Part shown: piece by piece, positions 8,608 through 17,659 of the stretch
How the letters are laid out: each line of letters starts with the position of its first letter
Numbering within the stretch: the stretch's first letter is position 1
NCBI GenBank assembly: GCA_005222965.1
Contig: NJBG01000001.1
Span: forward strand, 832,167-896,166
DNA: 64,000 nt
Direction: 5' to 3'
Source: Candidatus Woesearchaeota archaeon B3_Woes
GTDB lineage: Archaea; Nanobdellota; Nanobdellia; Woesearchaeales; B3-WOES
Program-made: the position numbers and the translations under genes
Notes under the pieces: model-generated
What the model saw: the letters and a program-made list of their open reading frames with translations, nothing else
What the model was told of the DNA's origin: nothing
Database searches by the model: none

Positions 8608-8647
8608 ATCAATAATCTTTTAAATAAAAGAAACTATTTCTTCAATT

Positions 8648-9391
8648 ATGTCGCGCTTCGGATGGGTTGTTCACAAAGTTATTGAAAAATCAGATATAGT
8701 TCTGGAAGTATTAGATGCAAGATTCATAGACGAAACAAGAAACAAAGAACTTGAATATAAGATTAAGAATAGGAATAAGAAACTGATTCATGTAATAAAC
8801 AAATGCGATTTTGTAAATAAAAAACACCTCGATAAAATAAAAAAAGACCTAGAAAACTGTGTTTTTATTTCTGCGACAAAACATCTAGGAACTACATTAT
8901 TAAAACAAAAAATAACACTGCTGGCCAAACAAAAAAAAATAAAAGAACCAATAATCGGTGTAATTGGTTATCCTAATGTTGGAAAAAGTTCTCTAATAAA
9001 CGCATTAAAAGGAAAACATTCAGCAAGAACATCATCAGAAGCAGGATACACAAAAGGAAAGCAGCTTCTAAGAATAAGTAAAGACATGATGATGATTGAT
9101 ACACCTGGAGTTATTCCAAGAGACAAAAACAAAGACCTAGATTTAGTACTAGTTGGAGCAAAAAACCCAACAACAATAAAAGATCCTGATTTAGCAGTTA
9201 TAAAACTAATAATAAAAAATCCAAAACTCATAGAATCATACTATGATGTAGTACCAGAAAGAAACATAGAAAAAACAATAGAAAAACTAGCATTAAAACT
9301 GAATTTTAAGATAAAAGGAAATCTGCCTGATGTAGAAAGAACCTCAAGGAAAATATTAAGAGACTGGCAGTCAGGCAAAATAAAGAAATGA
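8648..9391 (+). CDS. Circularly permuted GTPase, YlqF/NOG family
   Basis: 247 aa. The G-motif order is permuted: G4 N-K-C-D at 51-54 and G5 S-A-T at 75-77 come before G1 G-Y-P-N-V-G-K-S at 107-114 and G3 D-T-P-G at 151-154. This is the signature of the RbgA/YlqF/NOG2 group, which assembles the large ribosomal subunit. The C-terminal helical region (about 185-247) would bind rRNA. Its TGA overlaps the ATG of the next gene by 4 nt, so the two are translationally coupled. Confidence 0.88.
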   Translation: MSRFGWVVHKVIEKSDIVLEVLDARFIDETRNKELEYKIKNRNKKLIHVINKCDFVNKKHLDKIKKDLENCVFISATKHLGTTLLKQKITLLAKQKKIKEPIIGVIGYPNVGKSSLINALKGKHSARTSSEAGYTKGKQLLRISKDMMMIDTPGVIPRDKNKDLDLVLVGAKNPTTIKDPDLAVIKLIIKNPKLIESYYDVVPERNIEKTIEKLALKLNFKIKGNLPDVERTSRKILRDWQSGKIKK

Positions 9392-10077
9392 TTCTAAAAA
9401 TATACAATACATTATTAGAAGAATACAGCTATCAGGGTTGGTGGCCAGTAACTCCTTCAGGAAGTTGCCAAGGTAAACTAGAGCCTATCTATGGATTAAG
9501 AGCAAGAACAGACAAACAAAAACTAGAGATTATTTTTGGAGCAATTCTAACTCAAAACACCTCTTGGAAAAACGTAGAAAAAGCAATTATTAATCTAAAT
9601 GAAAAAAACTTAATTAACATAGATAAGATTCTAGAGATTGAACACGAAAAACTAGCAAAAACAATTAAATCAGCAGGATACTTTAATCAAAAAGCAAAAA
9701 AACTAAAGAATGTCTCAAAATTTCTAAAAAAATATCCAATTTCTAAGTTAGAAAAAACAGATTTAGACAACGCAAGACAACTTCTCCTTAATGTTAATGG
9801 AATCGGACCTGAAACAGCAGATTCAATCTTATTATATGCTCTAAACAAACCAATTTTTGTTGTAGACGCCTACACAAAAAGAATTTTTACAAATTTAGGC
9901 TTAGTAAAATCAGAAGATACTTATGAAGATATCCAAAAACTATTCATGGATCATCTGCCAAGTGATGCAAAACTCTTTAATGAGTATCATGCCCTAATTG
10001 TTCAACACGCAAAAAAAGCTTGTAATAAAAAACCAAAATGTGATTTATGCTCTCTAAAGAAAATCTGTAAAAACTAA
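9388..10077 (+). CDS. Endonuclease III-family DNA glycosylase (MagIII-like)
   Basis: 229 aa HhH-GPD glycosylase. The helix-hairpin-helix is N-G-I-G-P-E-T-A at 137-144 and the catalytic Asp is 160 (V-V-D-A-Y). A [4Fe-4S] loop uses Cys 212, 218, 221 and 227. The lysine that gives EndoIII its lyase activity (in G-x-G-x-K-T-A) is replaced by Glu, and the N-terminus has a W-W-P motif. Both fit the MagIII group of monofunctional 3-methyladenine-type glycosylases rather than bifunctional Nth. Coupled to the GTPase by an ATGA overlap and convergent with lysS, overlapping its end by 4 nt. Confidence 0.85.
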   Translation: MILKIYNTLLEEYSYQGWWPVTPSGSCQGKLEPIYGLRARTDKQKLEIIFGAILTQNTSWKNVEKAIINLNEKNLINIDKILEIEHEKLAKTIKSAGYFNQKAKKLKNVSKFLKKYPISKLEKTDLDNARQLLLNVNGIGPETADSILLYALNKPIFVVDAYTKRIFTNLGLVKSEDTYEDIQKLFMDHLPSDAKLFNEYHALIVQHAKKACNKKPKCDLCSLKKICKN

Positions 10078-11648
10078 ACCTCTTCTAACAACTTAATAAC
10101 TCTTTTAACACCTAGCAGCATAATAAATCCAGCTAATTTAGGACCTTTTTCTTTATTTAACAAAACTCTATATGCTCCTCTAAAAAATTCTAAAGGTTTT
10201 GTTCCAGCTTCATTACATATGTTCATAAAATCTTCATAAAGTGAATTTTCATCATACTTTTTACTACTAAGCCTATCTTTTAAAATCCCTAAAGCCTTTT
10301 TCTGTTCAGAACTTAGAGATTTTTTAACTTCAGAAGAAACTTCTTCTTGTACTTCAAACTTCATATCATCAGGAGCGTGCTTTTCTAACCAATTACCAAC
10401 GCATTTAGTTCTTAACTTAAGCCTTTCCTCATCCTCTTTGTTCTTTAAATCATAATACTCTTTTATTTTATCAAAATTTCCTTGATAAAGCTGATACATT
10501 GTTGTTAGATGCCTGAATAAAGGTTGGAAAGGCATTTTCTTAGAAAGTTCTACAGCACTTAACTCATAAATCCTTTTCTGCTTTTCAAATTCCCTCTTAT
10601 CTTTAGCTTCCTCTTTTTTATAATAGATTCTCTCGCATCTATCAAAATCTTCATAATACTTTAAAACATCTAAATCAAATGATATTGCAAATTCTGATAA
10701 AGGCCTGGAACCAGCAAAAAACCACCTAACCATTGACGGCTCATAAACATCTAAAACATCTTTTAAAGTAACAACCACTCCCCCTGAACTTGAAAATTGG
10801 CCTCCTCCTTTAATGCTTATCCAGCCAAAACCATAACCTAATGCTGGCTTAATACCATAAACCTCTTTTGCAAGCTTTGGTGCAATATCAAAAACACCTC
10901 CAGAAGCATAATGGTCTTTACCAGCACTCTCAAAATCAACACCCTTATACTGCCAAAAAGCAGGAACCTGAATACGATACTTTAGTTTTATAAAACCCTT
11001 TTTTCTAAAATCAAATTTCTGCCAATTTCCATCATTATCTTTATATTCAATCTCATATCCACCAGGATACCTTGTTTCTGTAGCCTCAAAATGAGTCTTT
11101 TCATCATAAACAGAAATAGGTAGCCATTCTTCTGCTAAATCTTCTTTTCTATATTCATTAAGAAATTCTTTTATCTTATCTGTCTTCTCCAAAGCTGTTT
11201 TTATTTGGTCAGCTAAAACGCACTTCTGATATTGCTCGCTGTTTCTAATAATTTCAGGACTTAACCCAACAATTGGCAAATAATGTTCAAAATCTTCCTC
11301 AAAATGAGTTGTATAATTCTTATGTTTTCCGTCAATAACATCAGGAACATCTACTAAAGGTTTTCTTAAACACTTTTTTAAAACACCCTGTTTTGGCATA
11401 TTTACAGGAACCTTTCTAAAAACATCATAATCATCCCAATAATGGCAGTGAATAGCCTTTTTCCCTTTATGTCTCAGAGCTTTTGCAATAAAATCTCCCA
11501 TAATAAACTCTCTAAAATTACCGACATGTAGAATACCGCTTGGAGTTGCACCAGTAGCAACAACATACTCTTTTTTATTCCCCCTTTTCTCAATAATAGA
11601 ATCTGCTGTCTGATCAGCCCAATGAGTTCCTTCTGATTCTTCAGTCAT
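10074..11648 (-). CDS. lysS: Lysyl-tRNA synthetase, class I
   Basis: 524 aa class I LysRS (LysRS-I), the archaeal type. The HIGH element is H-V-G-N at 41-44 in the context A-T-P-S-G-I-L-H-V-G-N. The KMSKS loop is degenerate, Q-F-S-S-S at 284-288, followed by G-G instead of K-G. The C-terminal 200 residues form the helical anticodon-binding domain. Loss of the KMSKS lysines is worth noting, though LysRS-I proteins vary at this loop. The start ATG follows a leader with a TATA-like sequence near 11670. Confidence 0.92.
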   Translation of the reverse strand: MTEESEGTHWADQTADSIIEKRGNKKEYVVATGATPSGILHVGNFREFIMGDFIAKALRHKGKKAIHCHYWDDYDVFRKVPVNMPKQGVLKKCLRKPLVDVPDVIDGKHKNYTTHFEEDFEHYLPIVGLSPEIIRNSEQYQKCVLADQIKTALEKTDKIKEFLNEYRKEDLAEEWLPISVYDEKTHFEATETRYPGGYEIEYKDNDGNWQKFDFRKKGFIKLKYRIQVPAFWQYKGVDFESAGKDHYASGGVFDIAPKLAKEVYGIKPALGYGFGWISIKGGGQFSSSGGVVVTLKDVLDVYEPSMVRWFFAGSRPLSEFAISFDLDVLKYYEDFDRCERIYYKKEEAKDKREFEKQKRIYELSAVELSKKMPFQPLFRHLTTMYQLYQGNFDKIKEYYDLKNKEDEERLKLRTKCVGNWLEKHAPDDMKFEVQEEVSSEVKKSLSSEQKKALGILKDRLSSKKYDENSLYEDFMNICNEAGTKPLEFFRGAYRVLLNKEKGPKLAGFIMLLGVKRVIKLLEEV

Positions 11649-11698
11649 TCTAAAAACAAAAGAAAGGAGTTATATAAAGATTTCCCTATCTTGAATCA

Positions 11699-13594
11699 TT
11701 AAGGTGTAGGATTTCTAATTATAGTTGTTCCCATATTCATGTCTTTTAATTCTTCTTGAGTTAAAGGTCTAGTTAAGTCAGGATTTGCTAATAGTCCTAA
11801 TATTCTTTCTTTTATGATATTTGGTGTATCCATTGTTGATGATGCTTTTGGAAATGTACTAATTCCTGTTCTACCATCTTGATTAACTAACACATCATAT
11901 TCTGTACTATAACTAAATCCCTCATCTACTGAAACAAACTCATTTCTATATAGTGCACCACCACCATTTGGATCACCCATTATATAATCAGCATGTATAT
12001 CCATTTTTTCTCCTTGATCGTATTGTCCATTACCATTACTATCAGTAAAAGATCCTTTAATTACTCCTCTTGGCATACCTATTTCTTCTCCATTTACTTC
12101 AACACCAAAATGATGCACTTCTTCTCCAAAATGATTACTTACAACACCCATTTCTAAAGCATTACTAGCAAATTCTTTAACAACTTCTGAAACATCAACA
12201 TCCCCAACAATGTCTTGGAATTCAGGAGGGGGAGGCATCAAATCTAAATAATCACTCAACCTACCATTAAAATCATAAAAATCACCAGCTACGTCCCTAG
12301 CTGTTGCCCCAACTTCATCTCCTGTCAACTCTTTTCCATTATAAATCATCCATGGAACACCCTCTCCTTCCCACCTTCCATCAACATACATAATATTTGT
12401 TCTCATCCCACTTAAATCACTTTGTGAAATTACACTATCTTCACTAAAAACAAACCTTACTACACTAGAAGCAGGAGATTCTGTTCTTCCATCAGCTAAA
12501 CGCTCAAATGTAACAACTTCCATATCCACTCTAGAACCCCCTTCAATTTCATTTACAAAAATATTATTAATATCATCTGGCCCAGGTCCAACATTCCAAA
12601 ACTCTATATCAATTTTATTATCCTCTTTTTCATCATTTGCAGTATCAATAAATAAATCAGAAGTAAAAGGATAAGGATAAGTTCTAGTTTCTGATTCCAT
12701 TAGTATTATACTATTTCCATCATTTACACAACCTGGTGCTGCAGCTGCTACACCAATACAAGTATCCTTAGATACACCGATAGTTACCTGACTACTTTCA
12801 TCTCTTTCTTCTTCCTCATTTTTAATAACCATAGTCAAAACAGAACCGCCATCTAGAGTAAGACTATTAAGATAATAATTATCACCAAAACTAACAGCCC
12901 CATCTAACAATATCATTTCTTTATTAACAATTTCATTATCTACAATACTTCTATGCATTATACTAACCCATCCATTGTCAACAACAGTTACTTTATTAGT
13001 TGCAATATCATAAACAAAAGGTAGATTATCAAACTCAGAATTAATCTCAATATCAAATATCTTAAGATTTTTACTAGTTATTTGTCCAGTTTCACTATCA
13101 TAGCTAATCCTTTCACCATGAATCATAACATGTCCATGTTCAATAGTTGGATGATTGAATTCAGTACCTTCTTTAAGATCAACATTTTGAAACTGAATAA
13201 CCCCATTAACAACATCAACACTACCACCTTTACCAAAATTAAACCTACCATTTGCTCCCCAAATCGTTCCACCATCTTGAATCTCTATTGTTCCAGTATA
13301 AGGCTCTTGATCAGAAGAAGAAACAAATACAGTACCTCCGTTCAACACAACAGGAAAACCAATATCAGTTAATACAGCATAACCTGTATTAATAAAAACC
13401 GTACCTGTGTATGGATCAATAGAAACATCATCTGGAGTAACTGTTGTTCCTTCTCCAAACAGTTCTATTAAAAATTCTTCTTGTTCACCTCTACTCATTT
13501 CATTATAAGGTTTTTGTTCATCATCAGAAATAACAACAAAAGAAAACATAACTAAAAAAACAACACTAATTACTAAGATTTTTGATTTATTCAT
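11699..13594 (-). CDS. Large secreted beta-rich surface protein
   Basis: 631 aa from the ATG at 13594. The frame also has an ATG at 13615, but that would overlap the upstream gene, and M-N-K-S-K-I-L-V gives a clean signal peptide (hydrophobic core about 5-23). Residues 40-250 contain repeated G-G-T-I/V-x-V/F strands (N-G-G-T-V-F-V, D-G-G-T-I-W-G, N-G-V-I-Q-F), as in a right-handed beta-helix. The middle part has two Cys and many acidic residues. Near 540, D-S-N-G-N-G-Q-Y-D-Q-G-E is a calcium-loop match. It lies 5 nt downstream of a pilin-signal surface protein, so the two are probably exported together. No catalytic domain recognised. Confidence 0.82.
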   Translation of the reverse strand: MNKSKILVISVVFLVMFSFVVISDDEQKPYNEMSRGEQEEFLIELFGEGTTVTPDDVSIDPYTGTVFINTGYAVLTDIGFPVVLNGGTVFVSSSDQEPYTGTIEIQDGGTIWGANGRFNFGKGGSVDVVNGVIQFQNVDLKEGTEFNHPTIEHGHVMIHGERISYDSETGQITSKNLKIFDIEINSEFDNLPFVYDIATNKVTVVDNGWVSIMHRSIVDNEIVNKEMILLDGAVSFGDNYYLNSLTLDGGSVLTMVIKNEEEERDESSQVTIGVSKDTCIGVAAAAPGCVNDGNSIILMESETRTYPYPFTSDLFIDTANDEKEDNKIDIEFWNVGPGPDDINNIFVNEIEGGSRVDMEVVTFERLADGRTESPASSVVRFVFSEDSVISQSDLSGMRTNIMYVDGRWEGEGVPWMIYNGKELTGDEVGATARDVAGDFYDFNGRLSDYLDLMPPPPEFQDIVGDVDVSEVVKEFASNALEMGVVSNHFGEEVHHFGVEVNGEEIGMPRGVIKGSFTDSNGNGQYDQGEKMDIHADYIMGDPNGGGALYRNEFVSVDEGFSYSTEYDVLVNQDGRTGISTFPKASSTMDTPNIIKERILGLLANPDLTRPLTQEELKDMNMGTTIIRNPTP

Positions 13595-13599
13595 CTTAC

Positions 13600-14949
13600 C
13601 TATGGTCTTTCCCATTTTTCAACTTCTACGATAAATGAATCACTATCAGATTCTGTATTTACATCAAATACTAAGACAGTTACAGTATATCTTCCTTCTT
13701 GACCAGGTTCTGGTGCAAAACTCATATCACCAGTTGAAGGATTAATATTAAAATTAGGCAAAGAAGTTTCTACAGCAAACCAAATAGCATCTCCATCAGG
13801 ATCTGTTGCATGTACAGGTGCTCTAACCAAAGCTGAAGAAACGTCATCCCCAACATAAAAATGAAGATCTTGAAGATCTTCAATTACAGGTGGATTATTT
13901 TCAGTAACAACCTCTAACTCAAACACAACACTACCTTCATTTCCATTATCATCCTCTGCTTTAATCATAACAGAATGTGTTCCTCTATCTTCTATATTTG
14001 GAGTAAATCTAATTACACCAGTATTTTCATCAATATCAAACAAACCAGAAAAATCACTAAATTTAAGATTAGTAGCATTTAATGAAACGACCTGATAAAC
14101 AAATTCATAATCAGGGAAAGCCTGTTGAGGTGGTATTGATTTTAGTTGAATATCTTCAGCCACTGCTTGTAATTCATACCAACCATATTGGGCTGCAAAA
14201 TTAAATAATAAAGTTTTCTCATCATCTAATAAATCATTAAAAATCAAAGAATAAACAACAGAATTATTATCACCATAAATTAAATCATAAGTAAAGCCAT
14301 TATTATAAGCAGCTAATGATAAATGACCAATAGGAACAAAATCAGGATTTTTTTGGTGTTCTACAGCAAAATCTGAAAGAATATTATACAATTTATCAAA
14401 ATTAAAATTATAATCCAAATAAAAACTCTTTATATCTGTTTTTGATTCCTGTTTTTTAACAGAAATAGGATACTTAACCTTCATATTAAGCATTTTACCC
14501 AAAGAAGTATCAACAGAAATACTGCCTGCATTAATCTCATATCCAATTTCCCTAAAAGATTCAAAATCATTAATACATTCTGGCAATTTATCTTCCATAT
14601 ACTTAGAAAATTCTCTTTCAATTACACTCTTCGAAGGAAACTTTGATTCTCCTAAATAAAAATAAAAAGGAATTTCAATAAATTCATAATCATAACCATC
14701 AACTACATTATAATAACCACCTTGTAAACTCAGCCATATAACTTCATCTTCAACAATATCCTTGATACAGTTATCAACATAATTTTTTATTGGAATAACA
14801 TCAGCAGGTATTTTTGAAGTTTCTTCTATCCAAACATCCCCTCTCATTGTTAAGTCTGTTTGCATAGAAAAAAAGATTAAAGATGCGATAATAATAATCC
14901 CAATTATTATAAAAATAGTTACTTGGCCTCTTTTATTAAGCATAATCAT
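13600..14949 (-). CDS. Surface protein with class III signal peptide and two cadherin/Ig-like domains
   Basis: 449 aa from the ATG at 14949 (a second ATG at 14943 is equally possible). The frame is open to 14997, but that would run into tRNA-Lys and past the TATA box at 14964-14974. The start L-N-K-R-G-Q-V-T-I-F followed by a 20-residue isoleucine-rich helix matches the archaeal prepilin-peptidase (class III) signal. After about 270 residues of unknown fold, two cadherin-like repeats each contain a D-x-N/P-S-T-G-x-I/M-x-F motif. Likely a pilin-like or membrane-anchored adhesion or S-layer-associated protein, expressed with the downstream beta-rich protein. Confidence 0.85.
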   Translation of the reverse strand: MIMLNKRGQVTIFIIIGIIIIASLIFFSMQTDLTMRGDVWIEETSKIPADVIPIKNYVDNCIKDIVEDEVIWLSLQGGYYNVVDGYDYEFIEIPFYFYLGESKFPSKSVIEREFSKYMEDKLPECINDFESFREIGYEINAGSISVDTSLGKMLNMKVKYPISVKKQESKTDIKSFYLDYNFNFDKLYNILSDFAVEHQKNPDFVPIGHLSLAAYNNGFTYDLIYGDNNSVVYSLIFNDLLDDEKTLLFNFAAQYGWYELQAVAEDIQLKSIPPQQAFPDYEFVYQVVSLNATNLKFSDFSGLFDIDENTGVIRFTPNIEDRGTHSVMIKAEDDNGNEGSVVFELEVVTENNPPVIEDLQDLHFYVGDDVSSALVRAPVHATDPDGDAIWFAVETSLPNFNINPSTGDMSFAPEPGQEGRYTVTVLVFDVNTESDSDSFIVEVEKWERP

Positions 14950-14963
14950 ATAATTTACTCTTT

Positions 14964-14974
14964 CATATATAAAC
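14964..14974 (-). promoter_or_regulatory. TATA box of the surface-protein operon
   Basis: gtttatatatg on the minus strand, 20-26 nt before the two candidate ATGs, predicts a leaderless mRNA. It lies between the tRNA-Lys 3' end and the coding start. Confidence 0.55.
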
Positions 14975-14988
14975 TTTACTTTTTGAAA

Positions 14989-15076
14989 TGGGCCCAAGGG
15001 GATTCGAACCCCCGACCTATCGCTTTCTTTTCTAGATTAAGAGGCGATCGCTCTAACCAGGCTGAGCTATGAGCCC
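14989..15076 (-). tRNA. tRNA-Lys(CTT) with 13-nt intron
   Basis: The acceptor stem is GGGCTCA/TGGGCCC with discriminator A. The D arm is GCTC...GAGC, the T arm GGGGG-TTCGAAT-CCCCT. The anticodon stem ATCGC/GCGAT encloses a 20-nt loop. Removing 13 nt (15025-15037) between positions 37 and 38 leaves the standard loop CTCTTAA with anticodon CTT (15039-15041). This is the canonical archaeal intron site. 88 nt unspliced, 75 nt mature; CCA is not encoded. Confidence 0.93.
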
Positions 15077-15134
15077 GTAATCTAAAGAAAAAGAGATAGA
15101 TTATTTATAAAACTAACTAAATTATTTTTTACCT

Positions 15135-15263
15135 CTAACTTGATTTAGCAACATTACGTTTGCATTTACTGCATCTCCATATCAAATATTCAGTACCAAC
15201 TACTCTTTTTTTATCTACCTGTTCCATTTCAGAATTACATAAAGTGCATTTTGGATTTGTCAT
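15135..15263 (-). CDS. Mini zinc-ribbon protein (42 aa)
   Basis: Below common ORF length limits. The 42 residues hold two C-x2-C knuckles: C6-T-L-C9 near the start and C31-S-K-C34 near the end, separated by a charged strand region with a W-R before the second knuckle. This is a complete zinc ribbon. Such tiny ribbons occur among archaeal ribosomal, RNA polymerase and orphan proteins; this one I cannot assign. It follows another small Cys protein with a 10-nt gap, suggesting one transcript. Confidence 0.65.
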   Translation of the reverse strand: MTNPKCTLCNSEMEQVDKKRVVGTEYLIWRCSKCKRNVAKSS

Positions 15264-15273
15264 AATTCAGTTG

Positions 15274-15408
15274 TTATTGCTTTTCTTTTGATCTTGTTTC
15301 ATAACATTCTTTGCAAAATGTATGTATTGTGTCTCCGTCATGTGAAGTTAATTTGCAATCGCTCGCGCCTTTTATCCATTTCCCACACGCTTCGCATTTA
15401 TCATACAT
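15274..15408 (-). CDS. Mini zinc-binding protein (44 aa)
   Basis: 44 residues with C5-E-A-C8, C18 and C32-K-E-C35, together with His 24 and His 29. The spacing suggests one zinc site made of the two C-x2-C pairs, as in zinc ribbons or small treble clefs. A TATA-like run (tatatttctatatg) lies about 20-30 nt upstream on the minus strand. First gene of a probable two-gene unit with the next mini zinc ribbon. Function unknown. Confidence 0.6.
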   Translation of the reverse strand: MYDKCEACGKWIKGASDCKLTSHDGDTIHTFCKECYETRSKEKQ

Positions 15409-15441
15409 ATTATTAACACAACATATAGAAATATATAAATC

Positions 15442-16155
15442 TTATGATAACTTTTTCAACTTCCCAAAATTATAAACTTTATCACCTATAACATAAACCT
15501 CAAAATTATCTAGCTTTTGTTTCAAAAAAGGAGAAAACTTTTTTACAGATGTTACATCCAAACCATAAACAAGCAAGTTAAAAGAAGGCATAACAATTAA
15601 ATTCCTTCTCAAATACCTTCCTTTTAAAAAACACTTATACTTTTCAGCTCTTGCAGCATCTCTGATAGTTACAGCAGGATGCTCATGACCAATTATTATT
15701 GTTTTAACACTTTTTAATAATTCCTTTTTTACTAAAACATCACCATGAATAAGCAAAATATCATTTACTTTAACATAATTTGTTACCTTTACTTTTCTTT
15801 TATTTGCAATCGGACCTAAAATAGTGTCATGATTTCCTTTTACTAAGATAACCTCTTTACAATGATTGGATAAAAAATCCAACAACCTTAAAGTATGCCT
15901 CCACTCTGTTTCAGAAATCTTACCAAACTCATGCTTTATATCACCATTAACAATTATTCTATCTAATTTACCTGTTTTGCTTAATATTTTCTCTAATTTC
16001 AACACAACTTCTTTAAAACTTATTCTTGGAACAAACACTCCTTGTTTGTTAAGAGCCTCTTCATAACCAATATGAGTGTCTGATATTACCAAAATCTTCT
16101 CTTTTTTTAGATATAAAGCCAAATCTATTATTTCAGTATCTTTTAAAATTTCCAT
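15442..16155 (-). CDS. Calcineurin-like metallophosphoesterase (COG1407 type)
   Basis: 237 aa. All dimetal-site motifs are present: D26-T-H28, G-D-I-K-H (71-75), G-N-H-D (107-110), H137-G-D, and G-H-E-H-P (156-160). Size and the G-H-E-H-P ending match the archaeal ICC-like phosphoesterase group sometimes linked to DNA repair. Nuclease versus phosphodiesterase activity is undecided. No signal peptide, so cytoplasmic. Confidence 0.87.
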   Translation of the reverse strand: MEILKDTEIIDLALYLKKEKILVISDTHIGYEEALNKQGVFVPRISFKEVVLKLEKILSKTGKLDRIIVNGDIKHEFGKISETEWRHTLRLLDFLSNHCKEVILVKGNHDTILGPIANKRKVKVTNYVKVNDILLIHGDVLVKKELLKSVKTIIIGHEHPAVTIRDAARAEKYKCFLKGRYLRRNLIVMPSFNLLVYGLDVTSVKKFSPFLKQKLDNFEVYVIGDKVYNFGKLKKLS

Positions 16156-16189
16156 AGAACAAGTATTAAACAGGACTTTTTAAAACTAA

Positions 16190-16378
16190 TTATTTTATAA
16201 ATCCAATTACACTGTATATTTTTTTTGCAACATCCCAATCCATCCTCTCAATATCACACTCTTCATAATCAAAAGAACTACCTTCTAACTTTAAGGTAAA
16301 CAATTGAACAACAGGTTTACCATCCTTATTAGTATCAACAACCTTTGCTAAATAATTCCGATGATCTTTTTCTTTCAT
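16190..16378 (-). CDS. Small hypothetical protein (62 aa)
   Basis: 62 residues, unrecognised, no signal or membrane helix. The sequence alternates short strands (Y-L-A-K-V-V-D-T, K-P-V-V-Q-L-F-T-L-K-L) and ends in a helix. A TATA-like element at about 16398-16408 places a start site almost exactly at the ATG, so a leaderless mRNA supports the gene. It diverges from the CYTH-domain gene. Confidence 0.6.
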   Translation of the reverse strand: MKEKDHRNYLAKVVDTNKDGKPVVQLFTLKLEGSSFDYEECDIERMDWDVAKKIYSVIGFIK

Positions 16379-16460
16379 ATATACCTATTCCAACAGTACT
16401 ATAAAAACCTTACTCTTTCAAAACGATAAGTTTATGTATTTCTTCAGATACTCTCAAAAC

Positions 16461-16991
16461 ATGGAAACAGAGTTTGAAGTCAAAATCCTAGATATAGATG
16501 TTGAACAAATAAAAAACAAGCTAGAAGAAGTAGGAGCTAAAAAACATCTAGAAAGAAGTATGAAAAGATATGTCTATGATGTAGTTTCCACTCATAAACA
16601 TACATGGATTAGATTAAGGGATCAAGGAGATAAAGTAACACTAACTCTAAAACAAATACAACATGATGGTATTGATGGTACAAAAGAAACAGAAATAGAA
16701 GTCAACAACTTTGAAAAAACCAACCTTTTACTTAATAAATTAGGATTTCTTCCTAAAGCGTATCAGGAAAACAAGAGAATCAGTTACAAATTAGGTAATG
16801 TAGAAATTGAAATTGATTTCTGGCCTAAAATTCCATCATATCTAGAGATTGAAGCTAAATCTACTGAAGAAATAGAAAAAACAGTAAAATTACTGGGTTT
16901 TGACATGAACCAGACTACTTCTATAGGAGTTCAAAAAGTCTATGAAAAATATGGAATAAATATTGATGATTTCAAAGAACTAAAATTTTAG
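16461..16991 (+). CDS. CYTH-domain phosphatase / class IV adenylate cyclase-like
   Basis: 176 aa from the ATG at 16461. The upstream ATG at 16434 would sit in the TATA region (aagtttatg), and METEFEVK is the standard CYTH start. The fold binds triphosphates in a beta tunnel. The E-x-E-x-K signature (E-F-E-V-K), R-L-R-D-Q, L-T-L-K-Q, E-T-E-I-E-V and E-I-E-I-D-F strands are all visible. Family members are class IV adenylate cyclases, thiamine triphosphatases or inorganic triphosphatases. In archaea the triphosphatase role is likelier. Its stop lies 3 nt from the convergent NUDIX gene. Confidence 0.85.
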   Translation: METEFEVKILDIDVEQIKNKLEEVGAKKHLERSMKRYVYDVVSTHKHTWIRLRDQGDKVTLTLKQIQHDGIDGTKETEIEVNNFEKTNLLLNKLGFLPKAYQENKRISYKLGNVEIEIDFWPKIPSYLEIEAKSTEEIEKTVKLLGFDMNQTTSIGVQKVYEKYGINIDDFKELKF

Positions 16992-16994
16992 TTT

Positions 16995-17429
16995 TTATTT
17001 AGAATTCATTCTTTGCAAATATGTTATTAAGTTTTCCCTACTTGAGGAAGTCAAAGAATCTTTATCAATACTTTCTATATCAACCCATTTAATATCACTA
17101 CATTTGCCTGGTTCCAATATTTTTGGAGTTCCAGATTTATATTTTGCAATAAAGGCAGGTGATACCCAATGTTGACCTTCTTCTTGTATTATATGATCCA
17201 CAACTTCTAATAATTCTAAAATATCTATATCAAAACCAAACTCTTCTTTTATTTCTCTTTTGATGGCTTCTTCACATTTTTCACCAAAATCTACAGAACC
17301 ACCCGGGAAGTCCCATTTTCCTGCTTCATTTCTCGATTTTGGACCGCGTTTAGCTAAGAATACTTTTCCATCTTCATTAAATATTAGTGCTCCTGTACCA
17401 ACCCCAATATAATCAATTCCTTTTCTCAT
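16995..17429 (-). CDS. NUDIX hydrolase
   Basis: 144 aa with a complete Nudix box at about 44-66: G-G-S-V-D-F-G-E...R-E-I-K-E-E-F-G-F. Upstream R-G-P-K-S-R-N-E-A-G-K-W-D-F-P-G-G resembles the MutT/NUDT1-type branch, which cleans oxidised or aberrant nucleotides. The substrate is open. A TATA box (ttttatatataaa, about 17447-17462) predicts a leaderless start at the ATG. Confidence 0.9.
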   Translation of the reverse strand: MRKGIDYIGVGTGALIFNEDGKVFLAKRGPKSRNEAGKWDFPGGSVDFGEKCEEAIKREIKEEFGFDIDILELLEVVDHIIQEEGQHWVSPAFIAKYKSGTPKILEPGKCSDIKWVDIESIDKDSLTSSSRENLITYLQRMNSK

Positions 17430-17521
17430 TAAAATTTAAGAAATCACATTTATATATAAAATTTACGTTAAGAGTGCCATCAAATCACCTAGAGAATTTA
17501 AAACACATTAAATTATAATAA

Positions 17522-17607
17522 TGTGAGGGAGGGGATTCGAACCCCCGAAGGCACTAAGCCACAGGATCTTAAGTCCTGCACATTTGACCAGACTTTGTTA
17601 CCCTCAC
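17522..17607 (-). tRNA. tRNA-Leu(TAA)
   Basis: Acceptor GTGAGGG/CCCTCAC with discriminator A. Anticodon stem CAGGA/TCCTG encloses CTTAAGA, giving anticodon TAA (17569-17571). The long variable arm (GGCTTAGTGCC) and T arm GGGGG-TTCGAAT-CCCCT are standard for Leu. 86 nt, no intron. Confidence 0.95.
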
Positions 17608-17659
17608 ATATATTCATAAATTATCCTCATTTATTTATAAATTTAACTAAAGAAAAAGT

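Noticed and set aside
10074..11648. Inactive LysRS because of the QFSSS loop
   Set aside because: All other class I LysRS features are present and LysRS-I enzymes vary at this loop; kept as a normal gene with a remark.
13082..13372. 96-aa plus-strand frame
   Set aside because: Antisense to the beta-rich surface protein; Asn/Thr/Ile-rich low-complexity reading of its complement.
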